DNA of 53,331 nt from Pseudanabaena sp. M53BS1SP1A06MG (GCA_020404105.1 JADBWH010000062.1:1-53331), one strand, 5' to 3'. Numbered from the stretch's first letter, positions 7,813-15,366 are shown. Notes: generated by a model from the sequence alone, not told the origin. Program-made: numbers and translations.

Positions 7813-9573
7813 TTTGACTGGTTTTGGTTTCAGACGCTCGATCGCAATGGGTTTATTGAGTAGCGCTTGGGTTTGATTAGGATTGAGTTTCAGGGCTTGC
7901 TCAAAAGCAACGAGGGCATCAGCATTACTATTGAGAGCTAATAGAGCTAATCCGCGCCCCGTCCAATAGTCAGCATTTTTGACATCGATCGCGATCGCGC
8001 GACTATAGGCCGTAGCTGACTCAGCATAGCGATCAAGGGACATCAGAGCTAAGCCCAGATTAAACCAAGCTGTGTCGGATTTGGGATTAATGCCGATCGC
8101 CTGTTGACTAGCCGCAATGGATTCACGAAAACGGTTGAGTCGCCATAGTAAGGCGGATTTATTCGTCCAAATATCTGCTAAAAAGATTTGATTACCAACA
8201 TTGGCATCCCCTGCGATCGCATTGTCATAGGCTTTGAGCGCCTCTTCAGTGCGCCCCAGCGAAGTTAGAATACGCCCATGATTGAACCATGCACTTGATG
8301 AGTTTTGCCGCAGAGCGATCGCCTGATTAGTTGAAGAAAGTGCTAAATCAAAGCGACCTAACGCCCAAAGTGTAGCGGCCCGATTGCCCCAAAAACTTGC
8401 CTGATTTGGTTTCAAGGCGATCGCTCGATTTGCGGAAGCTAGAGCCTCTTCATATTTACCTAAGCCTGTTAGCGCATTGGCGCGTTGATCCCATGCCCAT
8501 GCGGGCCCTAGATAATCCCACTGCTGATCCCCTTCTTGGATGGCGGCATTACAAGCGGCTAGAGCCTCTTTATATTGCCGTAACTGATTCAATGCTGCAC
8601 AGGAATTTGCTAAGGCGAGGGAATATTTCTCCTTTGCCTTTAGCGCCCATTCCTGAGAAGCCAGTGCCTCCGCATAGCGCCCCAATCGCCAGAGGATCAT
8701 CCCTTGTTCCGCCCATGCCTGAGCGTTAGTCGGCTCGATCGCTACGGCTTTATCATAGGCAAACAGGGCATCGTCAAAGCGTTGGAGTTGGTTCTGCACC
8801 TTGCCCTTATTTTTCCATGCCAATGCAGGCGTTGCTTTGCCCCAATTAGCATTCACCTTGATGGCGCGATCGCAGTCTTGTAGGGCATCGGCAGCGCGAT
8901 CAAGACTGATGAAAACTTCACAACGCTCACTCAAAGCTAGGGAATAATTAGGATTCGAGCGAATTGCTAAACCTAACGATTCTAATGATTCCGCCAGTTT
9001 TCCTGCTCGTTTCAGTAATAGCCCTTGGATATACCAAACCATCGCAGGGCTAGCATCATCCCAATTTTGATCTAGCCTCAGCGCCAACTCACAGGAGGCG
9101 ATCGCATCTTCGTAGCGCTCTAACTCATTCAAGGCTCCACAGCGTTTGGCTAAAGCTCCTGAATTATTTGGCTGCAACTTAATAAAGCGATCGTAGGAAA
9201 CAACTGCTTCGGTATACATCGATAAGCCCACCATCGCATCTCCCCGTTCTAACCATGCGATCGGCTCATTGGTATTTAAGGTAATAGCCTGATTGCAAGC
9301 CTCAACTGCATCTTTATATTTACGCGATTTCACCAAAGAACTACAGAGCGAGGCCCAATAGTCAAAGTCCTGTAACTTTTCTTGGGCGATCGCCTTTGGG
9401 GCAATAAATACAGAGGCGATCGGCAAGTTTAGCAGCACAATCATGAGCAACCAAAACCGCTTGCCTTGTTTGACTGACTGAAAAAAAGAACGCAAATTCA
9501 TTGGTAATCCCAATTTCTCAACCACAGGTCTAGCAAAACTTGTCGCCCAATACATCGCGTAATGTGATGACAA
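7810..9573 (-). CDS. Secreted TPR-repeat protein
   Basis: Met25 (at 9501) begins MNLRSFFQSVKQGKRFWLL and is the likelier start, because it gives a positively charged N-region followed by a hydrophobic signal peptide ending near AIAQ. The rest of the 587 residues is a run of roughly fourteen 34-residue tetratricopeptide units with the usual W/Y, G, A and P positions (AWFNHGRILTSLGRTEEAL and similar). Such proteins are protein-protein interaction scaffolds, and this one should sit in the periplasm or thylakoid lumen. It has its own terminator and lies divergent from the pentapeptide gene. No specific partner is indicated. Confidence 0.85.
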   Translation of the reverse strand: MSSHYAMYWATSFARPVVEKLGLPMNLRSFFQSVKQGKRFWLLMIVLLNLPIASVFIAPKAIAQEKLQDFDYWASLCSSLVKSRKYKDAVEACNQAITLNTNEPIAWLERGDAMVGLSMYTEAVVSYDRFIKLQPNNSGALAKRCGALNELERYEDAIASCELALRLDQNWDDASPAMVWYIQGLLLKRAGKLAESLESLGLAIRSNPNYSLALSERCEVFISLDRAADALQDCDRAIKVNANWGKATPALAWKNKGKVQNQLQRFDDALFAYDKAVAIEPTNAQAWAEQGMILWRLGRYAEALASQEWALKAKEKYSLALANSCAALNQLRQYKEALAACNAAIQEGDQQWDYLGPAWAWDQRANALTGLGKYEEALASANRAIALKPNQASFWGNRAATLWALGRFDLALSSTNQAIALRQNSSSAWFNHGRILTSLGRTEEALKAYDNAIAGDANVGNQIFLADIWTNKSALLWRLNRFRESIAASQQAIGINPKSDTAWFNLGLALMSLDRYAESATAYSRAIAIDVKNADYWTGRGLALLALNSNADALVAFEQALKLNPNQTQALLNKPIAIERLKPKPVK

Positions 9574-9618
9574 ATTTTCATATCCACATTAATTTATCAT
9601 TATGGCTTACGCAGTTGG

Positions 9619-9653
9619 CAGTTGTGAAGTGGGCTTTGCCCACTTCACAACTG
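9619..9653. repeat. Perfect 15-bp inverted repeat (hairpin)
   Basis: Arms 9619-9633 and 9639-9653 are perfectly complementary around a 5-nt CTTTG-type loop. It lies between the divergent TPR and pentapeptide genes, so it is more likely an interspersed palindromic repeat or a 5'-UTR structure than a terminator. The same GGGCTTTGCCC-type core recurs in other hairpins of the window. Confidence 0.8.
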
Positions 9654-9688
9654 CTAATTGGATGCTTTTACTCAATCGGGGTCTGAAA

Positions 9689-10363
9689 ATGAGCATTTTG
9701 GCTAGGGTGTTATTTTCGGGATTTTTTACGGTGATCGCGATCGCTTTGCCATTGAGTGCTTTTGCTGACCCTAGTAGCGATCGCATCCAAGCGGCTAATC
9801 GTCAACGCCTGATCGAAACCAATCGCTGTCAGGGCTGTAATTTGCAAAATACAGACTTGAATGGGCTGAAACTGATTGGGGCAGATTTAAATAAAGCTAA
9901 TCTCCAAGGGGCAAATCTGCGTAGTGTCGATCTGCGGGGTGCAAATTTGCAAGGAGCAAATCTTACCTATACTGATCTGAGTTATGCCGATTTGCGACTG
10001 GCTAATTTTGGTCAAGCTAATTTGACGAGGGCAAATCTGAGCAATGCGTATTTACTTGAGGCTTCTTTTCGTCAGAGCAATCTCCAAGAGGCTAATCTGA
10101 CTGACAGTTATGCGGATGGCAATGTCGATGTGTTTACGTCTGTGCGCCAATTTGTCGATCTTGAAGGAGCAAATTTACTGAGAGCCAATCTGACTAATGC
10201 CAAGCTAGGTTTTGCCAATCTCGAAGGAGCAAATCTCAGCGAAGTAAATTTAGTTGATGCTTATCTCGAAAATGCTTCATTAATTAACGCAAATTTAACA
10301 AAAGCAAAGTTATGTAACACGATCCTGCAAGATGGGTCAGTAAATGATCAAAATTGTCGTTAA
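9689..10363 (+). CDS. Secreted pentapeptide-repeat protein with cysteine motif (1 of 3)
   Basis: The start at 9689 (MSILARVLFSGFF) gives a clean signal peptide ending near AFA-DPSS. A longer frame from 9602 would begin inside the upstream palindrome. The ~225-residue product has RCQGCNL, then long runs of A(D/N)LxxANL-type pentapeptides that fold as a right-handed quadrilateral beta-helix. It ends with a C...LQDGSVNDQNC pair. Paralogues at 14344 and 20769 share the N-terminal CxxC and the C-terminal C...DG...C. Proteins of this type are periplasmic or lumenal in cyanobacteria, with mostly unknown roles. Confidence 0.85.
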   Translation: MSILARVLFSGFFTVIAIALPLSAFADPSSDRIQAANRQRLIETNRCQGCNLQNTDLNGLKLIGADLNKANLQGANLRSVDLRGANLQGANLTYTDLSYADLRLANFGQANLTRANLSNAYLLEASFRQSNLQEANLTDSYADGNVDVFTSVRQFVDLEGANLLRANLTNAKLGFANLEGANLSEVNLVDAYLENASLINANLTKAKLCNTILQDGSVNDQNCR

Positions 10364-10439
10364 TTTCTTTTGATTGTGCGAGAATATGCAATATCAAATA
10401 CATGAAGTTTCTCAGTAAGTAAACTTAGGGGTTAGTGAC

Positions 10440-11972
10440 ATGTCGCGTACTTACGATCACGAAAGAAAGCCTTCTCAATCTACGTTTTCATTTAAACCCA
10501 CAGCTTCATTTTTACAAACTAGAGGCTTCGCGCCAATTCAGACGGACTTGGATGAAGACGCTACCCCTCGACCATCGGGATATACTGAGAATTTTCTAGA
10601 AAAAATAATTAATCAGCGCAGCACTGAATCGGCTGATACGCCAGTCCAACCAAAACGAATGAACCGCTTGCAGACGCTTCAAGCTAAGCGGATGTCGATG
10701 ATTCAAGCCAAGCTGAATATTGGGGAGCCAAACGATAAGTATGAGCAGGAAGCAGATGCCACTGCATCTAAAGTTGTTCAGCAGATAAATTCGCCAACTC
10801 AGGAGCAATCTGTCCAACGAGAAGCGGTGATAGAAGAGGAAGAAGAATTGCAAATGAAACCAATCTCTTCAATTCAACGAGAAGCAGCGATGGAAGAGGA
10901 AGAAGAATTGCAAATGAAGTCTTTGGTGCAGAGACGAGGAGATCTTGGAGGTGAAGAAGTATCTGCTGATTTAGAGGCATCGATTCAGAGTGCGCGGGGT
11001 ACTGGTCAGCCGCTAGATCCCAATCTGCAAGACAAGATGGGGCAAGTGATGGGAGCAGACTTTAGCGGTGTCAAAGTACATACAGATTCTCAATCTGACC
11101 AGTTAAACAAATCAATCCAAGCCAAGGCTTTTACAACAGGTCAAGATGTCTTCTTTAGGCAAGGAGCCTATGAACCAAATAGTCAAGGTGGACAAGAGTT
11201 GATTGCCCATGAGTTAACGCATGTGGTGCAGCAAAATGCTGGAGACGTGCAGCGATCGCAAATGGTACAACGAGTAATAGAACCAGAATTAGTTGAAAGA
11301 TTCAAAAGAATCTTGGAGTTGAAGAATGTTAGAGTTGTTGAAGTACCTAAAGATAAAAGTGTAAAAATAGATACTAAGTTTGGTAATTATCCAGCAGGAA
11401 CTACGTATGGGACAGATGCAATTAATGATAAATCTCTTCTAGATTTAAATTATGCAGAATCCGCAGATGAAATTCGCCAAGAAGGTGGTGAATTCATGGA
11501 TTCAACCGCTTATGATATAGTTGATGGTAGTGGTGGCGGAGGGTATATGCATTCGATGAATATGGCGATGTATAATGAAGGAACTCCGAATGCTGAGCGT
11601 GCCATATTGCACGAAATGGGTCATGCAAAGCAAAATGAACAAATGGGAGCAAATATTAGTAGTGCTAGTCAAATCATACTTGAGTATCACAATGTACTCC
11701 TACATGAGAATATCTACACCTACCTTCGCGGTGGAGAAGGGCAAGAACTTAGATTAAAATATATGAATGAGATTTCAAATGGTCGTCATAAACCGATGCG
11801 AACATGGGATAAATTCTTAGAAGATGCTAAGAAACCCACAAACCTAAAAGCTGCTAAAAACACGGAATTGCTCAATGATATAATTGAAGTCCTAAGTGGA
11901 CCTCCATATGAAGATAAAGCTGAACAGATAAAGATTAATCTAGTTAATGAATATGTTAATGCATTAGGTTAA
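10440..11972 (+). CDS. DUF4157 (eCIS-core) effector with C-terminal metalloprotease-like domain
   Basis: This is a 510-residue putative cargo protein. Residues 1-165 are disordered, with IQAKLNIGEPNDKYEQEAD (88-106) typical of this class, and contain two tandem units QREAxxEEEEELQMK (126-140 and 146-160). Residues ~185-270 are the DUF4157 domain, with HELTH at 257-261. DUF4157 is the hallmark of proteins loaded into extracellular contractile injection systems. Residues ~280-510 form a separate domain with a second zinc-protease motif, HEMGH (391-395), and candidate third ligands E415 or E423. This resembles gluzincin-type effectors, possibly M91/NleD-like, though the exact family is unproven. 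A peptidase acting in a target cell is the likely role. The N-terminal QR motifs echo those in the giant protein at 1-3933. Confidence 0.88.
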   Translation: MSRTYDHERKPSQSTFSFKPTASFLQTRGFAPIQTDLDEDATPRPSGYTENFLEKIINQRSTESADTPVQPKRMNRLQTLQAKRMSMIQAKLNIGEPNDKYEQEADATASKVVQQINSPTQEQSVQREAVIEEEEELQMKPISSIQREAAMEEEEELQMKSLVQRRGDLGGEEVSADLEASIQSARGTGQPLDPNLQDKMGQVMGADFSGVKVHTDSQSDQLNKSIQAKAFTTGQDVFFRQGAYEPNSQGGQELIAHELTHVVQQNAGDVQRSQMVQRVIEPELVERFKRILELKNVRVVEVPKDKSVKIDTKFGNYPAGTTYGTDAINDKSLLDLNYAESADEIRQEGGEFMDSTAYDIVDGSGGGGYMHSMNMAMYNEGTPNAERAILHEMGHAKQNEQMGANISSASQIILEYHNVLLHENIYTYLRGGEGQELRLKYMNEISNGRHKPMRTWDKFLEDAKKPTNLKAAKNTELLNDIIEVLSGPPYEDKAEQIKINLVNEYVNALG

Positions 11973-12043
11973 AAAGAGCGTGATCTCCAGTTCACTTTGG
12001 TTTGGTCAAAGAATGAAACCCAATGTAAATAAACCTTGCATAC

Positions 12044-12180
12044 AGTGCGATCGCTATCTAACTGTTGAATATCGCCAACATTCCACCCAACCTATGTTTC
12101 TATAATTTCGCATTTTTAAAATTGGCAACATGCGATCGCCGTTCTAGTTATTGATTTTTGGCTGATGCGATCGCATCAAA
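12044..12180. repeat. Repeat family D, copy 1 (CCACCCAACCTA ... TTTTTGGCTGATGCGATCGC)
   Basis: This non-coding segment matches 13042-13172 along its length with scattered substitutions: CCACCCAACCTA, ATTTTTAAAATTGGCAA, CGTTCTAGTTATTG, TTTTTGGCTGATGCGATCGC. A short third copy of the right end is at 13978-14030. It follows the DUF4157 gene. Confidence 0.85.
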
Positions 12181-12251
12181 TTTGCTATGATGTGAGGAAT
12201 AAATAAGGTGTGAAGAAAACAATATTTATAGTTAAATATGTTGCTATTTAA

Positions 12252-12581
12252 ATGAATCCGAATAATTTTGACGATCTCGCAATCGATCCGTACCAACAAA
12301 TATTATTTCAAGGATATAGCGATCGCGAGGTAGCAGAAATTCAAACTCTTCTGCAAAAGTGACACAAAGCTACCTATCCAACCATAGCTAACAGTATTGT
12401 GGATCATGCAAACAGACACGGGTTTCAGGAAGATTACTTGAAATATCTCAGAAAAGCAGATAACTTCAACAAAAAAGGCGCTAGAAAAACTAAATTACTG
12501 AATGGTGCTTTGAGATGGAATAAAGGAAATGAACTTCTCATCGAAAGAGACAACAGAATTATTTCTTACGGAGAAAATTAA
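12252..12581 (+). pseudogene. Toxin-tip remnant with an in-frame TGA
   Basis: ATG 12252 opens a frame of 36 codons (MNPNNFDDLAIDPYQQ) ended by TGA at 12360-12362. The same frame continues openly to 12581 with HKATYPTIANSIVDHANRHG, a YLKYLRKADNF helix, and then RWNKGNELLIERDNRIISYG. The spacing suggests a TGG (Trp) codon mutated to TGA. The C-terminal half has the layout of small BECR-fold RNase toxin domains (H..HG, an A..F helix, basic strand, N..L.I..D..I.SYG), as at the ends of polymorphic toxins; this is a pattern-level guess. Alternatively, a GTG at 12399 could start a shorter product. A putative immunity gene begins 6 bp later. Confidence 0.6.
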
Positions 12582-12587
12582 AAAATC

Positions 12588-12998
12588 ATGCAAAATTTAG
12601 ATGTCTCAAAAAAGGATCTTAATATCACAACGGCTCTAGCTTATATTGAGAAAATCTTAAATCAATTACTCAAAGACTATCAAAATACTAAGCTGGAAAG
12701 AGAAAGAATTGCAATATGGGAAGAAACTCAAGAATTTAGTATTTTAGGGACAATTGAAGTATTAACCGATGATATTCGAGGATACTCATTTCAAATAATC
12801 AACAATAACTCCTCAGCTAAAGCTCAAGAGATTCTCAACGAATTAAACAAACTAAAAATATTTGAAATACCTGAATTTATAGAGTGGTATTTCACTCCAG
12901 AATTTGATTATCCCCAAATGAAACATTATGCAGAAACACTAAACTATTTGCGCTTGTTAATCATCGAATATCTTAGGGATCTCAGCCCTGTTTTGTGA
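12588..12998 (+). CDS. Putative immunity protein for the preceding toxin remnant
   Basis: This 136-residue, acidic, mainly helical cytoplasmic protein has no signal peptide or TM span. It begins 6 bp after the toxin remnant, the usual toxin-immunity arrangement. Its small size, acidity and helical content fit immunity proteins, but no named immunity family is recognised. It is intact while the toxin frame is interrupted, so it may survive as an orphan immunity gene. The function is inferred from position. Confidence 0.6.
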   Translation: MQNLDVSKKDLNITTALAYIEKILNQLLKDYQNTKLERERIAIWEETQEFSILGTIEVLTDDIRGYSFQIINNNSSAKAQEILNELNKLKIFEIPEFIEWYFTPEFDYPQMKHYAETLNYLRLLIIEYLRDLSPVL

Positions 12999-13041
12999 AT
13001 GTGCGTAGGTTGGATTGAGGAATAAAATCCAACAAGTATTA

Positions 13042-13172
13042 TATGCAATGTGATTAACTATTGGGTATCGCTAACTCTCCACCCAACCTACTTTTTATGA
13101 TTTCGTATTTTTAAAATTGGCAATAGGCGATCTCCGTTCTAGTCATTGGTTTTTGGCTGATGCGATCGCGCT
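13042..13172. repeat. Repeat family D, copy 2
   Basis: Diverged copy of 12044-12180 in the same orientation, just before the 3' end of xisI. It is preceded by a GTAGGTTGGATTGAGGAATA stretch of a type common in cyanobacterial intergenic DNA. Copies 1 and 2 bracket the toxin/immunity pair. Confidence 0.85.
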
Positions 13173-13177
13173 TTCAT

Positions 13178-13513
13178 TCAAGCAACCGCGTAGCCAGTAT
13201 ATTCACGCATTTCAGGAGCTTGAAACCCAAGCACAATATCTTCCTTCGCAACCCCTAAATCTACTAATTCTTGAGCAACCCTCATTTCCGTCATATTTTG
13301 CTGAATCCAAATCTTTCCCTTCATAATATCCAAATGTAAAACGCAACCATAGACTCGTCGATAGCCATCCCATCCCACATTCATGACATGATAATGGTCT
13401 TGCTTTGTATCAAAAACCGTATAACAATCAATCGCTCCATTTGCGATCGGGACAGCAGCATAAGCTGACAACAACGACTGGATTATATTGCGATAAGACT
13501 CTATCGTATCCAT
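13178..13513 (-). CDS. xisI: XisI-family protein
   Basis: The 111-residue protein has the full XisI pattern: N-terminal helix, D..YTVFDTKQDHYHVMNVGWDG, RVYGCVLHLDIMKGKIWIQQN, then ELVDLGV and IVLGFQAPEMREYTGYAVA. XisH and XisI were named for control of fdxN-element excision in Anabaena heterocysts but occur widely as a two-gene unit in non-heterocystous cyanobacteria, where the role is unclear. The start overlaps the end of xisH by 13 bp, so translation is coupled. Confidence 0.93.
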   Translation of the reverse strand: MDTIESYRNIIQSLLSAYAAVPIANGAIDCYTVFDTKQDHYHVMNVGWDGYRRVYGCVLHLDIMKGKIWIQQNMTEMRVAQELVDLGVAKEDIVLGFQAPEMREYTGYAVA

Positions 13514-13917
13514 TGAATAATTACCTCTTGAATTATGTCATAAATAATTAGTTTGATTTGATATCTCTCTAATGAGACTTGGGCAAATTCGCGCTTAAAG
13601 AATGATTCGTAAACACCCACTGGCACTGCTAAATACAAAATGCGTGTTGAGTCGGCAATTTCTAAGGCAAGGCGATAATTCAAAAACTGCCCTAATGCAG
13701 CATGATAATCAGTCAATGGCGAATCACTCAAGAACGTCTTTATTTCAACGGCAATTTTTTCTTTACCGCGCTCTGCTGCTAACAATTGCTCTGCGCCCAA
13801 ATCAATTTCAAACTTAGTGCCGCCAATATCTAGTCGTAGTGGATCATCAGTTACATTCCACTGCTCCTTTTCTAAAGCAATTCTAACTACAGCATGAAAT
13901 CTGTCTTTAGCAGCCAT
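13501..13917 (-). CDS. xisH: XisH-family protein
   Basis: The 138-residue XisH protein has a KDRFHAVVRIALEKEQW start and a D39...E58-x-K60 arrangement (FEIDLGAEQL, VEIKTF) that recalls restriction-endonuclease-like folds, followed by DYHAALGQFLNYR. That fold similarity is general knowledge of the family, not proof of nuclease activity. It is the first gene of the xisHI pair. No fdxN-type element is seen around it. Confidence 0.93.
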   Translation of the reverse strand: MAAKDRFHAVVRIALEKEQWNVTDDPLRLDIGGTKFEIDLGAEQLLAAERGKEKIAVEIKTFLSDSPLTDYHAALGQFLNYRLALEIADSTRILYLAVPVGVYESFFKREFAQVSLERYQIKLIIYDIIQEVIIQWIR

Positions 13918-13977
13918 CGTTGTTTTTACTTTATTTTATCCTTAATTATAGCAATCCTAAATGTCTCAAATTCTAAA

Positions 13978-14030
13978 ATATTCAAGCGTCTATCGCAGTT
14001 CTAGTTATTGATTTTTGGCTGGTGCGATCA
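13978..14030. repeat. Repeat family D, partial copy 3
   Basis: Matches the right end of the family D repeats (CGCAGTTCTAGTTATTGATTTTTGGCTGGTGCGAT) and lies between xisH and the Uma2 remnant, in the same orientation as the other two copies. Confidence 0.75.
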
Positions 14031-14136
14031 CCCTCAAAACTGCCTGAGACTTCTCAATATTTGCCACGGATAAAGTTCTTAAACTACAATAAAATCAAAC
14101 ATACATTGCACTTCCGCAGGTGTATCTCAGGCAACT

Positions 14137-14328
14137 ATGGAAACTATTGCGATCGCTAGCCCCTTAGAAACTTTTCTCCAGCAGCCTAACATTGAAACCT
14201 CACCCGCTTAGAAATTTATCCATGGACAACCTCAGCAAAAGCCGATGCCAACGCTTTTTCATTCTCGCCTGCAACGCAACCTAGTTAATACAATCAACAG
14301 CCAAACCCAAGCATACGAAGCTATTTAA
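14137..14328 (+). pseudogene. Uma2/DUF820-family endonuclease remnant
   Basis: ATG 14137 starts METIAIASPLETFLQQPNIE, ending at TAG 14209-14211. The frame continues with KFIHGQPQQKPMPTLFHSRL, characteristic of the Uma2 N-terminus (normally ...SPAWEFIHGQ...). The TGG GAA of the family appears here as TAG AAA, a nonsense plus a missense change. The frame ends at 14328 and the catalytic C-terminal two thirds are missing. It is inactive. Confidence 0.75.
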
Positions 14329-14343
14329 GAACCAGGATTACCA

Positions 14344-14802
14344 ATGTTACGTTATTGCTTTTTATCTGGCGCGATCGCCTTATCCTCATCTCTAGTAATT
14401 GCTCAAGCAGCGATCGCTAATCCTGTCGATCAATTGTTGGAGACTAAAGCCTGCCCAGAATGTGAGTTAAGTAACGCTAATCTGGTTGAGGCAAAGCTTA
14501 ATGGCGCAAATCTGAGTTTGGCGCAAATGCGGGCGGCAAATTTGCGGAAGGCAAACTTAATTGGCGCAAACTTGATCGGAGCTTACTTAAAAGATGCCAG
14601 CTTTCAAGATGCCAATCTGCGCTGGGCAAATTTTACTAATGCGGATTTAGAGAATGTGGATTTTCGAGGTGCGGATCTGAGGGGAGCTAAGTTTAATGCG
14701 GCGCTCTTGAAGGATGTTAATTCTCAAAAGAGTATCTTTTGCCGCACGATCATGTCCGATGGCAAGCTGAATAATCGTGACTGTCGATTAGCGGGTGATT
14801 GA
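14344..14802 (+). CDS. Secreted pentapeptide-repeat protein with cysteine motif (2 of 3)
   Basis: The 152-residue protein has a signal peptide (MLRYCFLSGAIALSSSLVIA, cleavage near AIA-NP) and ETKACPECEL. About 15 pentapeptides follow, and it ends with FCRTIMSDGKLNNRDC. The layout is the same as the genes at 9689 and 20769: CxxC entering the beta-helix and a C...DG...C cap. Its stop is only 2 bp from the stop of the convergent DUF6760 frame, so the two transcripts collide with no room for a separate terminator. Function unknown. Confidence 0.85.
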   Translation: MLRYCFLSGAIALSSSLVIAQAAIANPVDQLLETKACPECELSNANLVEAKLNGANLSLAQMRAANLRKANLIGANLIGAYLKDASFQDANLRWANFTNADLENVDFRGADLRGAKFNAALLKDVNSQKSIFCRTIMSDGKLNNRDCRLAGD

Positions 14803-14804
14803 GA

Positions 14805-14954
14805 CTAGCGTAAACGCATGATTTCATTGACCCAACGCAGGCGTTCGGTATGGGTGAGGTTTAGTATATCTTCCCTTGACCAATGGAAGTAAAAAGCAAT
14901 GAAGGCTACCTCCTCATATAACCTCTCGGAGGGGTAGCCTATAATTCCCCCGAT
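14805..14954 (-). CDS. DUF6760/GpE-like tail chaperone extension without a normal start codon
   Basis: This frame encodes 49 residues (GGIIGYPSERLYEEVAFIAF, YFHWSREDIL, TERLRWVNEIMRLR), closely matching the short DUF6760 proteins of eCIS loci. The FHW...L...W pattern also recalls the phage P2 GpE family. No ATG, GTG or TTG precedes the conserved part in this frame. The nearest candidates are ATC (14954), ATT and ATA. The frame is -1 relative to the tail assembly chaperone and overlaps its end at a run of five G residues. A -1 frameshift would give a ~148-residue fusion (...LDPSG-GIIGYP...). Initiation at the ATC is the alternative. Confidence 0.8.
   Translation of the reverse strand: MGGIIGYPSERLYEEVAFIAFYFHWSREDILNLTHTERLRWVNEIMRLR
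14903..14951 (-). promoter_or_regulatory. Candidate -1 ribosomal frameshift signal
   Basis: On the minus-strand mRNA, GGGGGAA (14951-14945) sits in the 0-frame as G GGG GAA. Four nucleotides later a stem starts: 8 perfect pairs AGGCUACC/GGUAGCCU (14940-14933 with 14910-14903), extended by UCC/GGA after a 2-nt bulge. The 0-frame stop TAG (14941-14939) lies at the base of the stem. A GGG-to-GGG re-pairing in the P site moves into the DUF6760 frame. The A-site match is imperfect (GAA to GGA). Confidence 0.65.
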
Positions 14955-15250
14955 GGGTCTAGGTTTTGTGGTTGCAGTTGGCTAAAGAGACTTTGGAAGT
15001 ATAGGAAATCGGGGAGAAAGAGTTGCTCTAGCTGTTGGGGTGTGACTTTGGTAAGGCTACCTAATTGCGCGATCGCCTGAGCTAAGACGCAGAAAACAAC
15101 ATCGATGTGGGGATTATGATTAGCAAAGTCCTGTATCACTAATTCATCCTTAGCAGTTAGGAGCTTAATTTTGCCCTGTTGGTGCAATTCTCCATCGAGA
15201 TATAACCCTTTTGGTAACGTGAATTTAAATTCGGTTTGGAGCATGATCAA
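14939..15250 (-). CDS. Phage-tail assembly chaperone (eCIS)
   Basis: The 103-residue protein matches the tail assembly chaperone family found in eCIS and Mu-like tails: LQTEFKFTLPKGLYLDGELH, then IKLLTAKDE, HIDVVFCVLAQAIAQLGSL and LFLPDFLYFQSLF. Met3 (MLQTEF) is the likelier start. In phage, such chaperones coat the tape measure and are made in short and frameshifted long forms. The same architecture is present here (see 14805-14954). The gene follows the large membrane protein, separated by a terminator-like hairpin. Confidence 0.85.
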   Translation of the reverse strand: MIMLQTEFKFTLPKGLYLDGELHQQGKIKLLTAKDELVIQDFANHNPHIDVVFCVLAQAIAQLGSLTKVTPQQLEQLFLPDFLYFQSLFSQLQPQNLDPSGEL

Positions 15251-15325
15251 CTAAATTTCACTGGTCTATTTAACTTAGATGTTACGGAAACAAGTGGCTT
15301 AAGCCCCTTGTCTATTCTATTTTTT

Positions 15326-15366
15326 AGTAAGATGTGGTGTGCGCTTTGCGCACACCACATCTTACT
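15326..15366. terminator. 19-bp perfect inverted repeat, terminator of the large membrane-protein gene
   Basis: Arms 15326-15344 and 15348-15366 pair perfectly around a 3-nt loop, with T-tracts on both outer sides. It overlaps the stop codon of the minus-strand gene at 15365 and precedes the chaperone gene. It may cut transcription between the two. Confidence 0.8.

Noticed and set aside
12399-12581. Independent 60-codon gene starting at GTG 12399
   Set aside because: Same frame as the upstream 36 codons with only one TGA between; better explained as the back half of a broken gene, though a GTG start cannot be excluded.
13117-13326. Plus-strand ORF over the end of xisI
   Set aside because: Antisense shadow of xisI beginning inside a family D repeat.
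13178-13917. fdxN-element excision locus
   Set aside because: xisHI are widespread without heterocysts; no xisF-like recombinase, fdxN or element border is present.
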